A stretch of 64,000 nucleotides of DNA from an uncultured Blautia sp. (GCA_934364795.1 CAKRMK010000018.1:5269-69268); one strand, 5' to 3'. Shown: positions 17,731 through 27,666, counted from the first letter of the stretch. Notes: generated by a model from the sequence alone, not told the origin. Numbers and translations: made by a program.

Positions 17731-20430
17731 TTATGCGTTCGGATCGGTAGGATCATAGTATCCACCGTTCTTCATTCCCTGAAGCGGTACAAGTGCACGA
17801 CGTCCAAGAGGTCCTTTGAAAACTTCATCAGCCTTGTAGGTTCCGTCAAAAATATGGATGGTTGCACCGTTACAGTTGTCATATACCCATTTTGCATCTC
17901 CTACGCAGGTACGGATGCATCCATGAGAAGCCGGACTTCCAAGTCTGTAATATGCACTTACCGGCAGATTATAGCTGTTTGCAGCACCACATGCAATAGA
18001 GTGAACAAAAATTCCACCCTCGCCTGCATTATCTACATGTGTACCGTACTGACCCCAGGATGGTCCCATCAGTGCCTGCCATCTGCTGTATCTTGTCAGA
18101 CGATAGGTTCCTTTCGGTGTAGGAGTTCCCGGATTTCCAACGGAAACACGGATAGATTTAACCGGAATAGTACGTGCAGAATCTGCATAAACAGTCATGA
18201 CGCCATTCACACGGTCAACTTCTACAGTATATGGACCTGCATATTTATCTGTCACATCATTGATACGGTATCCATCTGAATCAAAGTAATAGAGTTTACC
18301 ATCAATCCATTTGGAGCTGTTGGTTACATAGCCCGGTGCATCCGGATTAATATAGCGAACCAGGTTTTTGGAATTATCTGCAATCACCCATCCGGTAATA
18401 AAGTTTCCATCACCATCAAGATATCCATATGTTCCATCTTTTTCAACAAAATCATTGGTCACAGATATCATGTTCTTAAAGCAGTACCATCTTCCGTTTA
18501 TATACTGCCAGCCGTTTGTGCAAAGTACACCGTTAGCATCCGCATAATAGATGTTTCCCTGATAAATAAACAGCTGATCTCTTACCATCTGTCCATTTCT
18601 GGTTTCTGAAGTGGATGGCTTAAAGAAATAAGTATTTCCATTCAGCGTAACAAGACCGCTGGCAATTCTTCCATCTGCTTTTAAATAACAGTCATCTTTT
18701 AATCTGTTTGCATAAATAATTCCTTTGTCACTGAACAGGAACCAGCCATAGAAATTGCCATTATTAAGAACCACTTTCTGCCAGCCTGTTTTCTTCACAA
18801 TGCAGCCAGGTGTTGATCCAAAATAATATAATCTGTTATTCAAATCCGGGCAGCGGTGCCAGCAGTTTTTCCATGATGCTCTTGCACCAGTCTTGGTCAC
18901 ATAATACTGTTTATTCTTATATGTAACAATACGATTCTTATACGGACGGCCATATTTATCTGTCAGGTAAACCTTTCCATCTGTTGCTTTATTCATACCA
19001 TTCTTTACAATATAGCCATTTTTGCCAAGAAGATATGTAGTACCGGCCTTTTTCTTTCCATCAAGGTCCGTAAGCATTGTTCCATGATTTACAAGTTTTC
19101 CGATCTGTGTCTTATCTGTTTTGCCTGTATTATAATATCTCCAGAGTTCACCTTTTTTGCCCTTCAGTTTCAGCCATCCATCATGGAACATTTTGCCTGG
19201 AATTTCATCTGCTGATGAAGCTGGCTGGAAATAATATTTGGAAGACACACCATTTACCTTCAGGGTAATATTTCCTGTTCTCGGTGCTCCCTTAGCATCC
19301 AGACAATAGTATTCACCCTTTATCTTGAAATATCCGGTATAAGTATTATTGGCTTTTGCAGTCTTGTTCAGCTGTGAAACACGAATGCCTTTACCATCTG
19401 TTCCAAAATAATGGAATGCCTTGCTGTCTCTCATCCAGATCCAGCATTTTCTCTTCTGGCGTCCGACAGAAGATTTCCACGGTACCATTTCTGCATTCTG
19501 GGACTTATATTCGCCATAAGCCTGTGCATCTGCTACAGTGGAAAAATAATATTCCCCGGCAGCCACTTTAGGGCTGAAGTTCTTATCTACTGTAACAAGA
19601 CCTGTCATCAGATAACCATCAGCATCAAAAAGATATCTGCTGGTATGTCTTTTACCCTTCTCTGTTTTGGTTGTAATCAGCACAATTCCATCTGCTGCCG
19701 TATAATAGCTGTTCTGAGTATTTGCCTGTCCTACAGCCTCCTGTGCGTCCTGTACATCCTGTACATCCTGTATTTCATCCACCGGCTGTGCACTCTGTAC
19801 TTCTTCTACCTGCGTTGTATCTATAACCGGCATTCCCTCAAATTCTGCTGCACTTACCTGCTGTACATCAGCAGACTGAACCGCTGATGCAGATTTGGAA
19901 GTTTTTTTATGGAGACGGAATCTTCCATCAGAAGTCTGCTCCCAGTCTGTCCATTTTACTACTGTTGCGGTAGCAGCAGCACCTACCTCCGGCACATCAT
20001 CCGAAATTTCGGTTGCTTCAACAGAATTCCCATCCTCAAAGGACTGAACCTGTAGTTCAGTATCCAGCTGGGTATCTTCCCCTGCTGAAATAAATCCGGA
20101 CACAAAATCGTCAGTTTCTCCCGCAGTTACTGTTTCCTCGCCTGATGAAACGTTGCTGTCATTTTGCTGATTGTCTGATGGGATGTCAGCATCCGTCTGT
20201 GGATTATCGGATGAAGTGCTGTCATCCGTCTGTGGATTACCGGATGAAGTGCTGTCATCCGTCTGTAGATTACCGGACGGGACACTGTCATCTGTCTGTG
20301 GCTCCTCTGCCGGCTGTTCTGATATAAAACCGGAATCAAATCCACCATCCAATGCTTCTGCACCAGCTTGCAGTCCCATACTCAAGCTAAGCATAATTCC
20401 TAACGCTGCAGCCACTACTCTCTTTTTCAC
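17731..20430 (-). CDS. L,D-transpeptidase (YkuD) with many cell-wall-binding repeats
   Basis: It forms 3-3 crosslinks or attaches molecules to peptidoglycan stem peptides outside the cell. A signal peptide is followed by a Thr/Ser/Asp-rich spacer with a tandem repeat (about residues 35-95), a long array of aromatic cell-wall-binding repeats (about 240-720), and a C-terminal YkuD domain (about 735-880). That domain has FVHSIACGAA and the catalytic SHGCIRTCVGDAKWV motif. The start is a GTG at 20430, with AGGAGG seven bases upstream and the sequence VKKRVVAAALG; an in-frame codon at 20454 lacks a ribosome binding site. The 899-residue length is large for the family because of the repeats. Confidence 0.9.
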   Translation of the reverse strand: MKKRVVAAALGIMLSLSMGLQAGAEALDGGFDSGFISEQPAEEPQTDDSVPSGNLQTDDSTSSGNPQTDDSTSSDNPQTDADIPSDNQQNDSNVSSGEETVTAGETDDFVSGFISAGEDTQLDTELQVQSFEDGNSVEATEISDDVPEVGAAATATVVKWTDWEQTSDGRFRLHKKTSKSASAVQSADVQQVSAAEFEGMPVIDTTQVEEVQSAQPVDEIQDVQDVQDAQEAVGQANTQNSYYTAADGIVLITTKTEKGKRHTSRYLFDADGYLMTGLVTVDKNFSPKVAAGEYYFSTVADAQAYGEYKSQNAEMVPWKSSVGRQKRKCWIWMRDSKAFHYFGTDGKGIRVSQLNKTAKANNTYTGYFKIKGEYYCLDAKGAPRTGNITLKVNGVSSKYYFQPASSADEIPGKMFHDGWLKLKGKKGELWRYYNTGKTDKTQIGKLVNHGTMLTDLDGKKKAGTTYLLGKNGYIVKNGMNKATDGKVYLTDKYGRPYKNRIVTYKNKQYYVTKTGARASWKNCWHRCPDLNNRLYYFGSTPGCIVKKTGWQKVVLNNGNFYGWFLFSDKGIIYANRLKDDCYLKADGRIASGLVTLNGNTYFFKPSTSETRNGQMVRDQLFIYQGNIYYADANGVLCTNGWQYINGRWYCFKNMISVTNDFVEKDGTYGYLDGDGNFITGWVIADNSKNLVRYINPDAPGYVTNSSKWIDGKLYYFDSDGYRINDVTDKYAGPYTVEVDRVNGVMTVYADSARTIPVKSIRVSVGNPGTPTPKGTYRLTRYSRWQALMGPSWGQYGTHVDNAGEGGIFVHSIACGAANSYNLPVSAYYRLGSPASHGCIRTCVGDAKWVYDNCNGATIHIFDGTYKADEVFKGPLGRRALVPLQGMKNGGYYDPTDPNA
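20160..20300 (-). repeat. Tandem 39-bp coding repeat in the L,D-transpeptidase gene
   Basis: About three to four units of 39 bases encode 13-residue repeats of the type QTDDSTSSGNP, the last ones degenerate. They form a disordered spacer after the signal peptide. Copy number is likely to vary between strains. Confidence 0.75.
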
Positions 20431-20504
20431 TTTTTCTCCTCCTGTCTGGCACAAATCACCTCAACTGACAGCACACTCTGCCGATTGAAGTGATCTATGC
20501 TTAT

Positions 20505-20777
20505 TTACTCTCCAAGCCCATTTTTAATAACTGTTACAAGATTTCTCAAAGCTTCTTCTTCGTCAGCACCCTCACAGAAAATCGTAATTTCCTCTCCGCA
20601 CTTCACGCAGGCACCCAGTACACTTAAAACACTTTTGGCATTTGCGGTTCCATTGCTGCTTCCATGATATTCAAAGGTTATCTGTGATTTGTATTTCATA
20701 GCCTCCTTACAGAGGATTCCTGCCGGTCGTAAATGAAGTCCGGATGGATTATTGACCTGTACTTTTTCACTTACCAT
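20505..20777 (-). CDS. HPr-family phosphocarrier protein
   Basis: A 90-residue HPr fold protein. His15 in LHLRPAG matches the PEP-dependent phosphorylation site. NAKSVLSVLG places Ser49 where HPr has regulatory Ser46. Two cysteines in ACVKCGEE are not usual for HPr. It could be a PTS HPr or a regulatory paralogue (Crh or NPr-like). No other PTS gene is nearby. It follows cdaR with a 12-bp gap and is therefore probably in the c-di-AMP operon. Confidence 0.85.
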   Translation of the reverse strand: MVSEKVQVNNPSGLHLRPAGILCKEAMKYKSQITFEYHGSSNGTANAKSVLSVLGACVKCGEEITIFCEGADEEEALRNLVTVIKNGLGE

Positions 20778-20789
20778 GTCTTCACTTCC

Positions 20790-22085
20790 TTATCCATTAT
20801 TCGCATCTGCATTTGAAATTTCTGAAATAGTCACATCTGCAACCACATCCTCCAGAAGTTCAAATCCTGTTGGCAATTTAACAGTTACCGGAATCTGGTA
20901 GCTTCCAACTCCCATATTTTCCAGATTTACAGAAGCCTTTACCTTATCCAGATCAAATTCATCCAGGTCTCCTGTTGTAGCTTTTACACGAATTTCTATT
21001 TTATCTGTCCCAAAAGTTACCTGGAGATTGTCAGCAAGATTCTTTACTTCAATCTGATTGGAAGGTAAACCATAAGAATGGCTTCCAATTGGCAAAATAC
21101 TAACTTTGACCCATACGTCCTCACTGGTTCCACTGGTCAGTTTCGTATCTTCCGGAAGTACATCCTTCAGACTGACTTTCTTTTCAATGTCAGCTGTCTC
21201 TCCGGAAATATCTATATCCTCTCCACCGATCCACAAAGTATTATCATTCTGCTTCAGGGTTTCCAACGCTTCGTCTGTGCCGGCAATACTTACGGTATCC
21301 GGAACAGTTGTAACACTTTCTACTTGATAGCCGTCAGCAGGTACTCCCACATAATTAGCACTGATATTCACGCCTGTGCGGATCTTCCAGAATTTGGTAG
21401 TAACCACTACTTTTGTATTATCTATGGTGAGATAGGACATTCTTCCTGCAAAACTATCCTGATTTTTGTCAATTATATTCAGTTCGGCCTCTTCGGTAAA
21501 ATCTTTCGTTTTTCCATCTACATCGACAGTGGCATTTACTTTATCTATTTTATTCACCAGAGACTTCGGTCCTGTAATCTTTACTTTCTCCGGACTTGCA
21601 GTCTGTGATCCTACTTCATATCCTTTGCCTGGCTGACTGGATCCATAATTCACATTTACAAGAAATTCCTGTGTAACCTTCTCTTCCAGTCTTACACTTA
21701 AGTACTGAGGTGTTACCTTGATATTATCAGGACTGATTCCCGGACAGGACGCTGTAATTGGCACCATAACCGGATTCGTATCCAGACTTCCCGCCTGCTG
21801 CAGATCTGCGGTCAGTGTAATATTTGCCAGAGTAATCTTTGTCAGAAGCCTTCTCTCCCCTGTAATCGTCACACGGATCGGATCCGGATCATCATCCTGC
21901 ATACACATCATATTTGCACTGTCCACATACGCTGTATTCTGCAGTTCCACCTTATCACCTGATATGGTAATACTCTTGGTGGATACAGGATTGTCTACAT
22001 TCACAACTATAAACCAGATCATAAATCCAATGAGAACAGACATGATCTTCAAAGTAAAATTCTTAGTCAGCTTTGCTTTCTTCAT
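20790..22085 (-). CDS. cdaR: YbbR-domain regulator of the c-di-AMP cyclase
   Basis: CdaR binds and modulates CdaA. The 431-residue protein has one N-terminal membrane segment (about 12-28) and then repeated YbbR beta domains (about 40-420) outside the membrane, with recurring PVMVPI, PVTVKLPTGFEL and SVRLEEKV-like strands. Its start overlaps the end of cdaA by 23 bases, which fits translational coupling of the partners. A GGGGAG ribosome binding site lies inside cdaA. Confidence 0.9.
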   Translation of the reverse strand: MKKAKLTKNFTLKIMSVLIGFMIWFIVVNVDNPVSTKSITISGDKVELQNTAYVDSANMMCMQDDDPDPIRVTITGERRLLTKITLANITLTADLQQAGSLDTNPVMVPITASCPGISPDNIKVTPQYLSVRLEEKVTQEFLVNVNYGSSQPGKGYEVGSQTASPEKVKITGPKSLVNKIDKVNATVDVDGKTKDFTEEAELNIIDKNQDSFAGRMSYLTIDNTKVVVTTKFWKIRTGVNISANYVGVPADGYQVESVTTVPDTVSIAGTDEALETLKQNDNTLWIGGEDIDISGETADIEKKVSLKDVLPEDTKLTSGTSEDVWVKVSILPIGSHSYGLPSNQIEVKNLADNLQVTFGTDKIEIRVKATTGDLDEFDLDKVKASVNLENMGVGSYQIPVTVKLPTGFELLEDVVADVTISEISNADANNG

Positions 22086-22950
22086 GTTTCATTCTCCCCT
22101 TCAGCAAGTGACGTAATTTACTGTTATTAACTACTTTCTTATTCTGTGCTTTAACAAGTGCAGCCCGAAGCTCAGCACTTGTCAGACCTCTGCTAAGCTG
22201 TCCGTTCTGTGCTACAGAAACCTGTCCGGTTTCTTCTGATACAATAATAGTCAGGGAATCACTTACCTCACTGATTCCCACTCCAGCCCTGTGTCTGGTT
22301 CCAAGCTGCTTGCTAAGCTCCATATTATCAGAAAGCGGCAGATAGCAGGTTGCCGCAACAATTCGGTTTCTGCGAACAAGAACAGCTCCATCATGAAGCG
22401 GTGTATTATGTTCAAAAATATTAATCAGAAGCTGACTGGTAAGGACTGCATCTACATTAATTCCAGTACGTTCATATTCGCTAAGACGGATATCCTGCTC
22501 AATTACAATCAACGCTCCAGTTTTTACTTCCCCCATATCAAAACAGGCTTTCACCAGTTCATTGATGGTTTTATCCGTAAAACGTTCCTTTACTTCCTTA
22601 CCTGAATCCAGGGAAAAAATAGACGCCATTATTTTTTTCTGTCCCAGCTGCTCCAGCATTTTCCGAAGTTCTGGCTGAAAAATAACTACTACACTGGTAA
22701 GAAGAATCGTGGAAAGGTTCTTAATGATCCACAGGATCGTGTTCATCTTCAGAACATATGCGAACAAAATGAAAAGCAATACCATCAGAATTCCCTTAAG
22801 CAGTGTATAGGCACGGGTAAATTTAATCCATACCATAAACTGATAAATGAAAAAGGAAATCAGGGCAATCTCCAATATGTCTGTAGGTCCCAGACTGGGC
22901 AGGGAAAGCTTGGATATATATCCTGCTAATGTGACTGCCAAATCCTGCAT
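22063..22950 (-). CDS. cdaA: Diadenylate cyclase
   Basis: It makes cyclic di-AMP from two ATP at the membrane. Three N-terminal membrane segments (about 25-95) precede a DAC domain (about 105-260) with the DGA motif (D187-G-A189 in LHDGAVLV) and the RHR motif (R219-H-R221 in GTRHRAGVG). At 295 residues it has family length. The cdaA-cdaR order is standard; in many Firmicutes glmM follows, whereas here an HPr-like gene does. Confidence 0.95.
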   Translation of the reverse strand: MQDLAVTLAGYISKLSLPSLGPTDILEIALISFFIYQFMVWIKFTRAYTLLKGILMVLLFILFAYVLKMNTILWIIKNLSTILLTSVVVIFQPELRKMLEQLGQKKIMASIFSLDSGKEVKERFTDKTINELVKACFDMGEVKTGALIVIEQDIRLSEYERTGINVDAVLTSQLLINIFEHNTPLHDGAVLVRRNRIVAATCYLPLSDNMELSKQLGTRHRAGVGISEVSDSLTIIVSEETGQVSVAQNGQLSRGLTSAELRAALVKAQNKKVVNNSKLRHLLKGRMKHEESKAD

Positions 22951-23056
22951 AGTGTACTCCTTTCCTGTTCGTTACTTGCATTTAAAACTTATTTATGGTT
23001 TTCTAAAACATTTCAGAGAATCAATTATTGATCTGAATGCCTTGCTTCCCGGTGTA

Positions 23057-24178
23057 TTACAGATCCTTCAGCGATTCTTCCAGTTTTTTTTCAAAGTCAA
23101 CATCTTTTGCTGCCGGTTTCTCTGCCTGTCTTGGCTGTCTGCCTGATGTGGCAGAAGAAGCTTTTTTCCTCTTTGGTTTCTCATCCTGACGGAAAATAGG
23201 ATTCGCATATGTTCCGGCTGGCTCTTCTGCTTTTCGCTCTTCCCGGATGGGCTCTGCATTAATCTTCTTGATGCTTCTCTCGGAAGTTGCAACAGATGCC
23301 TTCGGCACAGCTTTCACATAGTAAAAATATTCATCATCTTCATATTCCAGACGTTCAGCCCTGCTGTAAACTCCGCCGAATGCAAAGAATTCCAGCACAA
23401 GGCCAAGGATCACAGCAACTGCTGTACAGATCAGAAGCGGAACCATTGCCACAGTCGCATTCAGGTTAAGCCCAAAGCTTCCAACCAGCATAATAAATAC
23501 ATATGCCACGCCTCCGGCAATAATAGAAATTCTCCATGCATGATCAAAAGAACGGGTACGAATCAGATGTACCAGAAGAATCACAGCTATAAAAGCAACA
23601 ACTGTAATCCACATTCCCCAGTTCTGTACCAGACCATCTGCCATGATCTGTAACTTGTCTGACATCTCCAGATCCGGATTCACAAGAATAGATGACTGTG
23701 AACGAAGGAAACGGATAAAATAATACATAACCACACCACAGCCAGCAGGAATTGCAGATAAGCTGCTTTCCAGAAGTCCGCTTCCAATAGGAAGAAGTGC
23801 CGGTATGCTAAATGCAAATGACAATGGGGTAAATACAAAAGTAATATTCTGTGAACCACTAAAACGCAGGAAGAAAATCAGCATCAGCAAAATGATTACA
23901 AGTACAAATGCTGCAACTTCGATTCCCAGCGCATAGCTATGACCGAGAATAAGCACAAATCCTACATACATCATAGCTGCTGATGGTAAAATAGAGCAGA
24001 TCAGAGCCAGAATTAATACAAGAAATATATTATTCAGCTGGGACATATATCCCATATTGGAATTGATCCATGAAAAGTAAACCATCGCCAGAACAAATTT
24101 CAGCACAGGCAGGATATACATCTCATATTGTCCGTAAACTCCCTTTATTTTCTGCTTTAATTCAAGTAATGCTGTCAT
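23057..24178 (-). CDS. Polytopic membrane protein of unknown function with charged C-terminal tail
   Basis: No named family recognised. A 373-residue protein with about nine to ten hydrophobic segments in residues 20-270, resembling transporter permeases only in general, then a cytosolic tail of about 100 residues rich in Lys, Glu, Arg and Ala, ending in a short acidic/basic helix. Its start overlaps the previous small membrane protein gene by 4 bases (ATGA), so the two are coupled. A gap of about 105 bp separates it from cdaA. Confidence 0.75.
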   Translation of the reverse strand: MTALLELKQKIKGVYGQYEMYILPVLKFVLAMVYFSWINSNMGYMSQLNNIFLVLILALICSILPSAAMMYVGFVLILGHSYALGIEVAAFVLVIILLMLIFFLRFSGSQNITFVFTPLSFAFSIPALLPIGSGLLESSLSAIPAGCGVVMYYFIRFLRSQSSILVNPDLEMSDKLQIMADGLVQNWGMWITVVAFIAVILLVHLIRTRSFDHAWRISIIAGGVAYVFIMLVGSFGLNLNATVAMVPLLICTAVAVILGLVLEFFAFGGVYSRAERLEYEDDEYFYYVKAVPKASVATSERSIKKINAEPIREERKAEEPAGTYANPIFRQDEKPKRKKASSATSGRQPRQAEKPAAKDVDFEKKLEESLKDL

Positions 24179-24609
24179 TTTCTATATCCTCCTGGCACTT
24201 CACGTCCTGTAAATTTCTTTTCCTCACGGTTATAAATCTTCTCCAGCCTGGTAAGCTGGCTGTAATATTGCTTCACGCTCTTCTTGGCTTTATGATATTT
24301 CACTGTATACTGAATGTATGTCAGTACAGAATATACTCCCAGTATCACAGCATAACCGATCAATGCAGTGATTCCCAGCGAAATCAGATCCATTTTATGC
24401 ACATTATCGAGAAGATATTCCAGATTATATGCCGCTGCAAGTGCCAATATCAGTCCATAGCCGATAGTTACAAGAAAGAAATTCTTAATCAATGCCAGAC
24501 CAATATAATCGCTCCTGTAATACTTGCTTACCGGAAGATACTTTCTTCCTTCCTGTTTTTCATACAAAGCAAGACTGTCCATTATTTTTACTTTTTCTTC
24601 GTTTATCAT
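24175..24609 (-). CDS. Small membrane protein of unknown function
   Basis: About 144 residues with two hydrophobic segments (about 42-65 and 80-105) and a basic, coiled-coil-like C-terminus. The ATG at 24609 has AAGGAG upstream and is preferred over an in-frame ATG at 24627. It overlaps the next membrane protein gene by 4 bases, so the two probably act together. Function unknown. Confidence 0.7.
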   Translation of the reverse strand: MINEEKVKIMDSLALYEKQEGRKYLPVSKYYRSDYIGLALIKNFFLVTIGYGLILALAAAYNLEYLLDNVHKMDLISLGITALIGYAVILGVYSVLTYIQYTVKYHKAKKSVKQYYSQLTRLEKIYNREEKKFTGREVPGGYRK

Positions 24610-24701
24610 AAATGGCTCCTTATGCATTTCTTTTAAAGCTGAAAAGCTATACTCATACAGGATGATTGTATCATATATCCCATTTTATGAAAAGTATTTT
24701 T

Positions 24702-25442
24702 TTACCTGTTACTGCCAATACATACTGTAACAAAAAATACTTTTGAAGCACCTTTTTCCAGAAATGCCCGTGACAATACATCCATAGTACTTCCCGTAGT
24801 ATATACATCATCCACAAGCAAAATACATTTTCCTGCCGGATTTCCTGTAATCTGAAATGCCTCCTGCAGATTTTTTCTTCTCTGGTCCGCATTTAACTTT
24901 TTCTGTGATTTCGTAGCTTTTTTCTTTTTAACAAGAGTAGTATCTAATGGAATTCCTGTATATCCAGACAATTCCTCTGCAAGAAATTCAGCCTGGTTAA
25001 AACCTCTTCTTCGAAATTTCCGCCAATGAAGAGGAACCGGAACAATTATATCCGGCTTCCAGCGCCGGATAACATCTCCTGCATAAATATACATGGCTTT
25101 TCCATAAAACTTCCCATATTCGCGGCAGCCAAAATATTTATACTTCATAATGGAATATTTCATTTTTTCATCATAGGGAAATATTCCGCGCCCCTGTGTA
25201 AATGCCAGAGAATGTTTCCTGCAATCTGGACAATATTCTTCCTCTTCTTTTACCGGCTTTCCACATTTAAAGCACCTGGGCTCTGATATTGGTTTCAATT
25301 CCACGGCACAGTCTGCACAAATCAAAGTATGTCTGTCTTTAAGAATTCTGTGACACAGCGGGCATCTGGCCGGATAAAGCAGATTCAGAAAGTTCCTGAA
25401 TCCTGATTTCAAGAGAACTGTAACGTTTCTGCTGTTTTTCAT
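24702..25442 (-). CDS. comF: ComF family phosphoribosyltransferase-like protein
   Basis: ComF proteins are needed for DNA uptake or processing after transformation in several bacteria. The 246-residue protein has an N-terminal zinc-ribbon region with CPLCH, CADC, CFKCGK and CPDCR cysteine pairs (about 26-75), and a C-terminal phosphoribosyltransferase domain with the PRPP loop ILLVDDVYTTGST (about 210-222). The ATG at 25442 has a GGGGAG ribosome binding site and lies inside recD2, overlapping its end by 104 bases. Confidence 0.9.
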   Translation of the reverse strand: MKNSRNVTVLLKSGFRNFLNLLYPARCPLCHRILKDRHTLICADCAVELKPISEPRCFKCGKPVKEEEEYCPDCRKHSLAFTQGRGIFPYDEKMKYSIMKYKYFGCREYGKFYGKAMYIYAGDVIRRWKPDIIVPVPLHWRKFRRRGFNQAEFLAEELSGYTGIPLDTTLVKKKKATKSQKKLNADQRRKNLQEAFQITGNPAGKCILLVDDVYTTGSTMDVLSRAFLEKGASKVFFVTVCIGSNR

Positions 25443-27615
25443 TTCGGATCATCTCCCCGAACGTTTCCTCACTTCCAACTACAGTTACGCACTTGCGCGC
25501 TCTCGTAACCCCGGTATAGAGAAGATTACGGTTCATCAGCATCTTGGGGCCGGATAAAAGGGGCAGAATAACCGCCGGATATTCCGATCCCTGTGATTTA
25601 TGTATTGTTATGGCATAAGCAAGCTCCAGTTCTTCAAGCTGTTTAAAAGAATAATCTGCAAAACGCCCATCTTCAAATTCCACAGTGGCGGTTTCTGCAA
25701 ATTCATTGATTTCTTTCAGGATGCCAGTATCTCCATTAAATACTCCCACCCCTTCTTCCACAGGAATTCCATATTTTCCCCGCACTTCCCATTCCATCTG
25801 ATAATTATTTTTGATCTGCATCACCTTATCTCCCTCACGGAAAAGCCGGTCACCGATTTCTTTTTCTTTTTTATCAGATGCCGGAGGATTCAGATATCTC
25901 TGAAGTATCTGGTTCAGCCGTTCTACCCCCAGTAAGCCCTTTCTCATAGGAGTGAGCACCTGAATTTCAAAAGGACGGGCATCTACATATCTTGGAAGCT
26001 TCTCCTGGATCAGTGCGATTACCACACGAATAATAATATCTGCATCGTATCTTTTCAGGAAGAAAAAGTCCCTGCTCTTATTATCCAGAGATACCTGTTC
26101 ACCATTATGGATCTTATGTGCATTCACTACAATATCACTGTGGGATGCCTGCCTGAAAATCTTTTTCAGTTCTACAACTGGAAAAACACCACTTTTTATA
26201 ATATCATGCAGCACATTTCCAGGTCCTACACTGGGGAGCTGATTCTCGTCTCCCACCAGAATTATCCTGGTTCCGGCTGTCACCGCCAGGAGAAGGGAAT
26301 GCATAAGAAAAATATCCACCATGGACATTTCATCAATTATAATCACATCTGTATCCAGCGGATTATCTGCATTCCTGTCAAAATGTACTCCCTGAGACTC
26401 CCTGTTCTTATCATCTGGCACTCCATTAAGCTCCAGCAGGCGGTGAATGGTCTGTGCCTCGTATCCGGTAGCCTCTGTCATACGCTTAGCCGCTCTTCCA
26501 GTCGGCGCCGCCAGTCTAAGAGTCGCACCTTCTCCCTCAAAAAAACGGATAATTGCATTAATGGTAGTTGTCTTACCGGTACCAGGTCCTCCTGTCAGAA
26601 CAAAGAGTCCATTCCCAGCAGCTTCCTTTACTGCCTTTTTCTGCATTTCTTCCAAAACAGTTCCTGTTTCTTTCTCAATCTGGGCAATTCTTCGCTCCAT
26701 CCTCTCCTCTTCCTGAGGATACTGGATGTTCAGCTCTGTGAGCATTCTTGCTGTATTTAATTCCAGCCGGTAATACTGGCTGGGATACACAAGTACTATG
26801 CCATCTTTTTCTTTTAGTACAAGCTTTCTGTCGATAGCCATATCCATCAGATGTTTCTCCATATAAGAAACATCAACTCTCAAAAGCTGAGATGCTCTTT
26901 CAAACAGCTCTTCCTTTGGGAGATATATATGTCCTTCTCCAGACGCTTGAAGGAGAGTATACATCATTCCGCTGCGGATTCTGTAATCTGAATCTGCATG
27001 GATTCCAATACGTGATGCAATTCCGTCAGCAATTTTAAAACCAACACCGGAAATATCGTCAGCAAGCCGATACGGATTTTCCTGAAGCACACTGTAAACA
27101 GACTGTCCATACTTCTGATATATTTTTGCTCCAAGATTCAGGGAAATTCCATATTTCTGTAAAAACATCATGGCTTTTCGCATATCTGCCTTCTCTGTCA
27201 CCTGGGAGGCAATCTCTCGGGCCTTTTTTTCACTGATTCCTTTTACTTCTGCCAGACGCTCCGGTTCTTCTTCCACAATTCGCAGAGTATCTTCGCCAAA
27301 ATAACGTACAATACGTGCAGCAAGGGCAACACCCACTCCCTTAATGGCCCCGGAACCAAGATAACGTTCCATAGCCTGAGTATCTTCAGGAGCTTTTTCT
27401 GCATAAGAATGGATCACAAACTGCTTTCCGTAAACATGGTGCTGAGTAAACTGCCCCTCTGCCTCAATTGTCACGCCCTGGGTAATATCCGGAAATGTAC
27501 CTACACATGTCAGTTCTTCTTCTGAATCCGGCATTTTCATTACCATAACTGTATAACCATTTTCATCATTTCGAAATATGACATGATCTATATATCCTGT
27601 AACTTTTTCACTCAT
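25339..27615 (-). CDS. recD2: RecD-like 5'-3' DNA helicase (RecD2)
   Basis: A superfamily 1B helicase for recombination and repair, not part of RecBCD. It has an N-terminal OB-like region (GYIDHVIFRN), a helix-hairpin-helix region (about 95-200), Walker A LTGGPGTGKTTT, Walker B IIIDEMSMVD, motif III VGDENQLPSVGPG, and C-terminal ITIHKSQGSEYPAV and LLYTGVTRAR. ATG at 27615 is preceded by GGGAGAG and used in place of an upstream in-frame codon at 27675. The length of 758 residues fits RecD2. The 3' end overlaps comF. Confidence 0.93.
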   Translation of the reverse strand: MSEKVTGYIDHVIFRNDENGYTVMVMKMPDSEEELTCVGTFPDITQGVTIEAEGQFTQHHVYGKQFVIHSYAEKAPEDTQAMERYLGSGAIKGVGVALAARIVRYFGEDTLRIVEEEPERLAEVKGISEKKAREIASQVTEKADMRKAMMFLQKYGISLNLGAKIYQKYGQSVYSVLQENPYRLADDISGVGFKIADGIASRIGIHADSDYRIRSGMMYTLLQASGEGHIYLPKEELFERASQLLRVDVSYMEKHLMDMAIDRKLVLKEKDGIVLVYPSQYYRLELNTARMLTELNIQYPQEEERMERRIAQIEKETGTVLEEMQKKAVKEAAGNGLFVLTGGPGTGKTTTINAIIRFFEGEGATLRLAAPTGRAAKRMTEATGYEAQTIHRLLELNGVPDDKNRESQGVHFDRNADNPLDTDVIIIDEMSMVDIFLMHSLLLAVTAGTRIILVGDENQLPSVGPGNVLHDIIKSGVFPVVELKKIFRQASHSDIVVNAHKIHNGEQVSLDNKSRDFFFLKRYDADIIIRVVIALIQEKLPRYVDARPFEIQVLTPMRKGLLGVERLNQILQRYLNPPASDKKEKEIGDRLFREGDKVMQIKNNYQMEWEVRGKYGIPVEEGVGVFNGDTGILKEINEFAETATVEFEDGRFADYSFKQLEELELAYAITIHKSQGSEYPAVILPLLSGPKMLMNRNLLYTGVTRARKCVTVVGSEETFGEMIRNEKQQKRYSSLEIRIQELSESALSGQMPAVSQNS

Positions 27616-27666
27616 CTGCTTCTCTCCCGCTAATTTCCGCTTTTCCCAACTTAACTTTATGTTCAC

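Noticed and set aside
20160..20300. Short regular repeats that could be taken for a CRISPR array
   Set aside because: Units are tandem, in frame and inside the L,D-transpeptidase gene, with no spacers and no cas genes nearby.
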